The position numbers were made by a program, and so were the translations under genes. A stretch of 10,364 nt of DNA, from positions 45,921 to 56,284 of the forward strand of contig CAJTYI010000005.1 in the NCBI GenBank assembly GCA_910584215.1, read 5' to 3'. Positions 7,400 to 10,364 of the stretch are shown piece by piece; position 1 is the stretch's first letter, and each line of letters starts with the position of its first letter. This stretch comes from an uncultured Roseburia sp. Lineage in GTDB: Bacteria > Bacillota > Clostridia > Lachnospirales > Lachnospiraceae. Under the pieces are notes generated by a model. That model did no database searches and was not told where the DNA came from. It saw only the letters and a list, made by a program, of their open reading frames with translations.

Positions 7400-8377
7400 G
7401 TGAAAGTTTTGATTGTCGGCTACGGCTCTATGGGAAAACGCAGGATACGTCTTTTGCAGCAGTTAGAGCGCGGCGCTGAGTTTCTCTGTGTGGACAAAAA
7501 TCCGTCGCGGCTGCGGCAGGCCGGCGAACAGGGGCTGCGGGCATATGAAGATTTAGCGCAGGCGCTCGAAGAGAAACCAGAGCTAGCGTTTGTCTGCACA
7601 TCGCCCGGCAACCATGCCGGGATTATTTTAAAGCTGGTGGAAGCCGGGATACATGTATTTACGGAGCTCAATCTGGTGGATCATGATTATGGACGTATCA
7701 TTGCGCTGGCAGAGGAGAGAAATACCGCGGTATTTATGTCGAGCACGATGCTCTATGACAAGAGAATAGAGACGATTGACCGGTTGGTGAAAGCGCAGGA
7801 AAAGCCGCTCACCTATCTGTACCATGTGGGCCAGTATCTGCCGGACTGGCATCCCTGGGAGAGCTATAAGGATTTCTTTATCGGCAAAAAAGAGACGAAC
7901 GGCGTCCGGGAGATCTTGGCGATTCAACTGCCGTGGCTTTTGCACACGTTTGGAAAGATAGAAGAGCTGTCTGTGATGTCGCACAGATGTACAAAGCTGG
8001 AGATTGATTTTGACGACAGTGTATCGGTGACATTCCGGCATGAGAGCGGCGCGGTCGGTGTATTTGTCGCGGATACTGTTTCGAGAAAGGCGGCGGTGCA
8101 TCTGGAGATTATCGGCGAGGATATCCATTTATTGTGGGACGGACACAACGACGATCTGTGTATCTATGATCTGGAAAAGAAAACGATGCGTCCGGTGGAG
8201 ACTTACGACGCCGCAGAACACGCCGACGGTTATGCCGATCATATTATCGAAAACCGTTATGCGGACGAGATCGCCGATTTTCTTGCCATGGTGTATCAGA
8301 ACAAGACGCCGCGCTATTCTCTTGCGAATGATCAGTATACCTTAAAGATCATTGATGAGATTGAGGGACACAGATGA
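7400..8377 (+). CDS. Gfo/Idh/MocA-family protein with altered catalytic motifs
   Basis: A 325-residue protein with the two-domain layout of the Gfo/Idh/MocA oxidoreductases. The Rossmann half starts MKVLIVGYGSMGKRR, with an intact GxGxxG NAD(P) motif at 7-12, and includes VCTSPGNHA (65-73). The usual EKP motif is replaced by ELN (89-91), so the near-universal lysine is absent. The second domain has YLPDWHPWESYKD (146-158), shared with the next gene, but the expected Asp-x-x-x-His region reads EILAIQLPWLLHTFG (171-185), without an equivalent Asp/His pair. It may bind cofactor without normal dehydrogenase chemistry, use other residues, or act as a partner of the adjacent paralogue. The gap from the methyltransferase gene is 36 bases, and the stop overlaps the next start as ATGA. 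The family is clear. Reaction and substrate are unknown. Confidence 0.75.
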   Translation: MKVLIVGYGSMGKRRIRLLQQLERGAEFLCVDKNPSRLRQAGEQGLRAYEDLAQALEEKPELAFVCTSPGNHAGIILKLVEAGIHVFTELNLVDHDYGRIIALAEERNTAVFMSSTMLYDKRIETIDRLVKAQEKPLTYLYHVGQYLPDWHPWESYKDFFIGKKETNGVREILAIQLPWLLHTFGKIEELSVMSHRCTKLEIDFDDSVSVTFRHESGAVGVFVADTVSRKAAVHLEIIGEDIHLLWDGHNDDLCIYDLEKKTMRPVETYDAAEHADGYADHIIENRYADEIADFLAMVYQNKTPRYSLANDQYTLKIIDEIEGHR

Positions 8378-9306
8378 AAGTTTTATTTACTGGGCTTGGT
8401 TCGATCGCCAGGCGCCACATCAAAAATTTAAGAGAGCTGTGCCAGGACAGCGTCCATATCACGGTGCTGCGAAGCGGCAGGGGGGCGGAGCCAGACAGGG
8501 AGACGGCAGGGTGGATAGATCGAATCGTATACCGGTCGGTGGAGTTAGAGCGCCGCTATGACGCGGTGTTTATCACCAACCCGACCGCGATGCACTACGA
8601 TACCCTGCTTGCCTATCAGGATAAGAGTGATTGCTTTTTTATCGAGAAACCCGTGTTTGCTACGGGCGAGGAGGACATCAGCCCATTTTTGTGGCCGGAG
8701 AAAGTGTACTATGTCGCCTGTCCGCTGCGCTACACGAACGTGATACGGTATCTGAAAGAACAGATTGATTTTTCCCAGATTTATGCCATGCGCTGTATTT
8801 CGTCGAGTTATCTGCCAAACTGGCGTCCGGGAACGGATTACCGCGATACTTACAGTGCGCACCGCAGCATGGGCGGCGGCGTCTCTGTGGATTTGGTGCA
8901 TGAGTGGGATTATATTTGTTATCTGGCCGGGGTGCCAAGAGAGGTCAAAAGCCTGATCAAGAAAAAGTCCCGCCTGGAAATAGATGCGGATGATATCGCG
9001 GTTTATATTGCCGATTACGCGGACAAGGTCGTGGAATTGCATCTGGACTATTTTGGCAGAGAGACCATCCGAAAAATGGAGCTTTTTGGTGAGGAGGACA
9101 CGATCTATGCAGATCTGCATCATCAAAAAATAGAATGGGCCGGGCAGGGGAGGGTTCTTGATCTGTCACAGCAGAGAGATGAATACCAAAAAAGGGAGCT
9201 GGAGCATTTTCTTCAGATTGCCGCGGGAACGTGTGCCTGCGACCATGATATCCGAAAGGCGTGCGAGGTGCTGCGCATCACAAGGGGAAAAAATGTTTGT
9301 CTATGA
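8374..9306 (+). CDS. Gfo/Idh/MocA-family NAD(P)-dependent oxidoreductase
   Basis: This 310-residue paralogue of the preceding gene keeps the family hallmarks. MKVLFTGLGSIARRH holds the nucleotide-binding loop (GxGxxA at 7-12), FITNPTAMH (66-74) follows, EKPVFAT (91-97) has the conserved lysine Lys92, and GGGVSVDLVHEWDY (167-180) carries Asp173 and His176, the usual acid/base region. The YLPNWRPGTDYRD stretch (146-158) falls at the same residue numbers as in its neighbour, which points to tandem duplication. Members oxidise or reduce hydroxyl or keto groups of sugars and sugar acids. Here it could act on the nonulosonic acid, an amino sugar precursor or a side-chain substituent. It overlaps the upstream gene by four bases, so the two are probably co-translated, with GAGGGA just before the ATG. 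Substrate unknown. Confidence 0.8.
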   Translation: MKVLFTGLGSIARRHIKNLRELCQDSVHITVLRSGRGAEPDRETAGWIDRIVYRSVELERRYDAVFITNPTAMHYDTLLAYQDKSDCFFIEKPVFATGEEDISPFLWPEKVYYVACPLRYTNVIRYLKEQIDFSQIYAMRCISSSYLPNWRPGTDYRDTYSAHRSMGGGVSVDLVHEWDYICYLAGVPREVKSLIKKKSRLEIDADDIAVYIADYADKVVELHLDYFGRETIRKMELFGEEDTIYADLHHQKIEWAGQGRVLDLSQQRDEYQKRELEHFLQIAAGTCACDHDIRKACEVLRITRGKNVCL

Positions 9307-9310
9307 TACA

Positions 9311-9315
9311 GGAGG
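9311..9315 (+). promoter_or_regulatory. Ribosome binding site of the CMP-sugar synthetase gene
   Basis: GGAGG lies five bases before the ATG at 9321 and decides that start; the open frame otherwise runs back into the preceding gene to 9261. Confidence 0.65.
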
Positions 9316-9320
9316 CAGAG

Positions 9321-10085
9321 ATGAATGTATTATTTACCGTCTGCGGGCGGGCAGGTTCAAAGGGGTTTCAAAATAAGAATCTAAAGGAGCTGCGTCAGGT
9401 GCCGCTGCTTTATTATACGTTGGCTGCCATCCGTCTTTATCGGGACGCACATCCGGATGATCGTGTGTCGGTGGCGCTCAATACCGACAGCGGGGAGTTA
9501 ATCGGGCAGGCCCAAAGGCAGACTATTGTCCCCGGGATTTCTGTAGTGGAAAGGAAAGCGGAGCTGGCGGGGGATACCACGCCAAAGGTGGATGTGATAA
9601 AAGACACCTACCTTGCACTCAGGCTGGAAAAGCGTATTGACGTGGTCGTAGATCTCGATATCACGTCTCCGATGCGCCGTGTCTTAGATATAGAACAGGT
9701 GCTGGCTGAGTACCAATCGAGCGAGTCGTATGATTTGGTCTACAGCGTCGTCCATGCCAGGCGCAGCCCGTATTTTAATATGGTGGAAAAGAAGCAGAGC
9801 GGCTATTATGAAAAAATCTGCCGGTCAGCTTATACCGCAAGGCAGCAGGCGCCGGCGGCCTATGAATTGAACGCCAGTATCTATGCGTACCGCCCGCGAT
9901 TTTTGGAGTCGGAGATACAAAAAACCATTTTGGATTACAGATGCGGTATCGCGGTCATGCCGGACTATCTGGTACTGGATATCGATTCGGAGGAAGATTT
10001 TTTGATGATGGAGCATCTTCATCCATACTATTGCAGGCAGGACGCGGCGCTTGCAGCCGTCTATCAGACTGCCGCGGGAGAGTAG
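9321..10085 (+). CDS. legF: LegF/NeuA-type CMP-nonulosonic acid synthetase
   Basis: A 254-residue cytidylyltransferase that activates the sugar acid with CTP, releasing pyrophosphate, to give the CMP-sugar donor for glycosyltransferases. Signatures are the CTP-binding CGRAGSKGFQNKNL (8-21), DLDITSPMR (111-119; the QPTSPLR-like motif of NeuA), YELNASIYAY (181-190) and LDIDSEEDF (219-227), which supplies the metal-site aspartates. It starts 14 bases after the second oxidoreductase gene. It is about 20 residues longer than typical bacterial NeuA/LegF proteins because of a tail after HLHP (232-235). The substrate is inferred to be legionaminic acid or a derivative from the operon; NeuA and LegF are hard to separate by motif. 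Confidence 0.87.
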   Translation: MNVLFTVCGRAGSKGFQNKNLKELRQVPLLYYTLAAIRLYRDAHPDDRVSVALNTDSGELIGQAQRQTIVPGISVVERKAELAGDTTPKVDVIKDTYLALRLEKRIDVVVDLDITSPMRRVLDIEQVLAEYQSSESYDLVYSVVHARRSPYFNMVEKKQSGYYEKICRSAYTARQQAPAAYELNASIYAYRPRFLESEIQKTILDYRCGIAVMPDYLVLDIDSEEDFLMMEHLHPYYCRQDAALAAVYQTAAGE

Positions 10086-10097
10086 CGGGGGTTTGTC

Positions 10098-10364
10098 ATG
10101 AGATACAGCACAGAACATCAAAGAAATATTGCATTTGACCTGCTGCAGTTTAGGCGGAATGAATGGTCGGTCAGAGAATGTTTTGCGCAGGGAGAGCCGC
10201 TTGTCATCTATGGCCTGGATTTTTTGGGCAGGGAGCTTTATTTTGAGCTCAAAGAGTGGGTCAATGTCCTCTGTTTTATCGACCGTTCCCACGATATGGA
10301 GCAGTTTGAGCGGCTGCCGGTGTACGGGCTGGACAATGCAGCGCTGCCGCCCTTGATGAGCTCT
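10098..10364 (+). CDS. Partial protein with Rossmann-like nucleotide-binding motif, runs off the window
   Basis: The ATG at 10098 follows a GGGGG stretch and starts 12 bases after legF. The frame stays open for 89 codons to the end of the window. After a polar N-terminal segment (1-34) comes PLVIYGLDFLGRELYFELK (34-52), a beta-strand plus GxxxxG loop, then VLCFIDRS (57-64), where Asp62 would be the acidic end of the second strand, and a conserved-looking ERLPVYGLDNAALPPL segment. This pattern resembles the small Rossmann-like domains found in polysaccharide and flagellar glycosylation proteins and in some sugar acyltransferases. Too little is present to name the full protein. It is probably the next gene of the same operon. 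Confidence 0.6.
   Translation, partial: MRYSTEHQRNIAFDLLQFRRNEWSVRECFAQGEPLVIYGLDFLGRELYFELKEWVNVLCFIDRSHDMEQFERLPVYGLDNAALPPLMSS

Noticed and set aside
4436..10085. True sialic acid (Neu5Ac) biosynthesis cluster
   Set aside because: NeuB/NeuC/NeuA homologues alone would fit, but the LegC-type aminotransferase and LegH-type acetyltransferase point to a 4-amino intermediate, which Neu5Ac synthesis does not use.
1..10364. CRISPR array, tRNA, rRNA, insertion sequence or phage genes
   Set aside because: No spaced direct repeats, cloverleaf-like sequence, transposase motif or inverted terminal repeats were seen; the window is almost fully coding for sugar enzymes.

Overview
The window is one strand of a nonulosonic (sialic-acid-like) sugar biosynthesis operon, most likely for legionaminic acid or a close derivative. 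Every supported gene is on the + strand. Genes are separated by short gaps or overlap by a few bases, and I see no terminator or convincing internal promoter. Strong GGAGG-type ribosome sites, mixed ATG/GTG starts, moderately high GC and Clostridia-like protein sequences suggest a Firmicute, probably a Lachnospiraceae-type Clostridium. That assignment is inference. The window starts and ends inside the operon.

Layout: the 3' tail of an unidentified upstream gene (about 1-33); a LegC-type PLP aminotransferase (62-1249); a CBS-domain sugar-1-phosphate nucleotidyltransferase of PtmE type (1239-2321); a divergent polysaccharide-deacetylase-like protein with an extra C-terminal domain (2337-3680); a short gap holding a possible 55-residue ORF (3646-3813); a LegH/NeuD/PglD-type N-acetyltransferase (3810-4433); a LegI/NeuB-type synthase (4436-5431); a LegG/NeuC-type hydrolysing 2-epimerase (5428-6582); a class I SAM methyltransferase (6587-7363); two tandem Gfo/Idh/MocA oxidoreductases (7400-8377 and 8374-9306); a LegF/NeuA-type CMP-sugar synthetase (9321-10085); and the 5' part of a protein with a Rossmann-like nucleotide-binding motif (10098 to the window end).

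How they fit together: by analogy with the characterised Campylobacter and Legionella pathways, the nucleotidyltransferase would activate an amino sugar-1-phosphate (with GTP in Campylobacter). A 4,6-dehydratase not present here, perhaps encoded upstream, would make the 4-keto sugar. LegC would add the 4-amino group, LegH would acetylate it, LegG would remove the nucleotide with C2 inversion, LegI would condense the hexose with phosphoenolpyruvate to the nine-carbon acid, and LegF would attach CMP. All steps are cytoplasmic. The usual destination is flagellin or a surface polysaccharide; no glycosyltransferase or flagellin gene is in the window.

The least ordinary part is the set of four genes between the core steps: the deacetylase-like protein, the methyltransferase and the two oxidoreductases. 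The first oxidoreductase has lost the usual catalytic motifs that the second keeps. Together they could form a tailoring module that changes the N-acyl or other substituents of the sugar. That role is inferred from position only.
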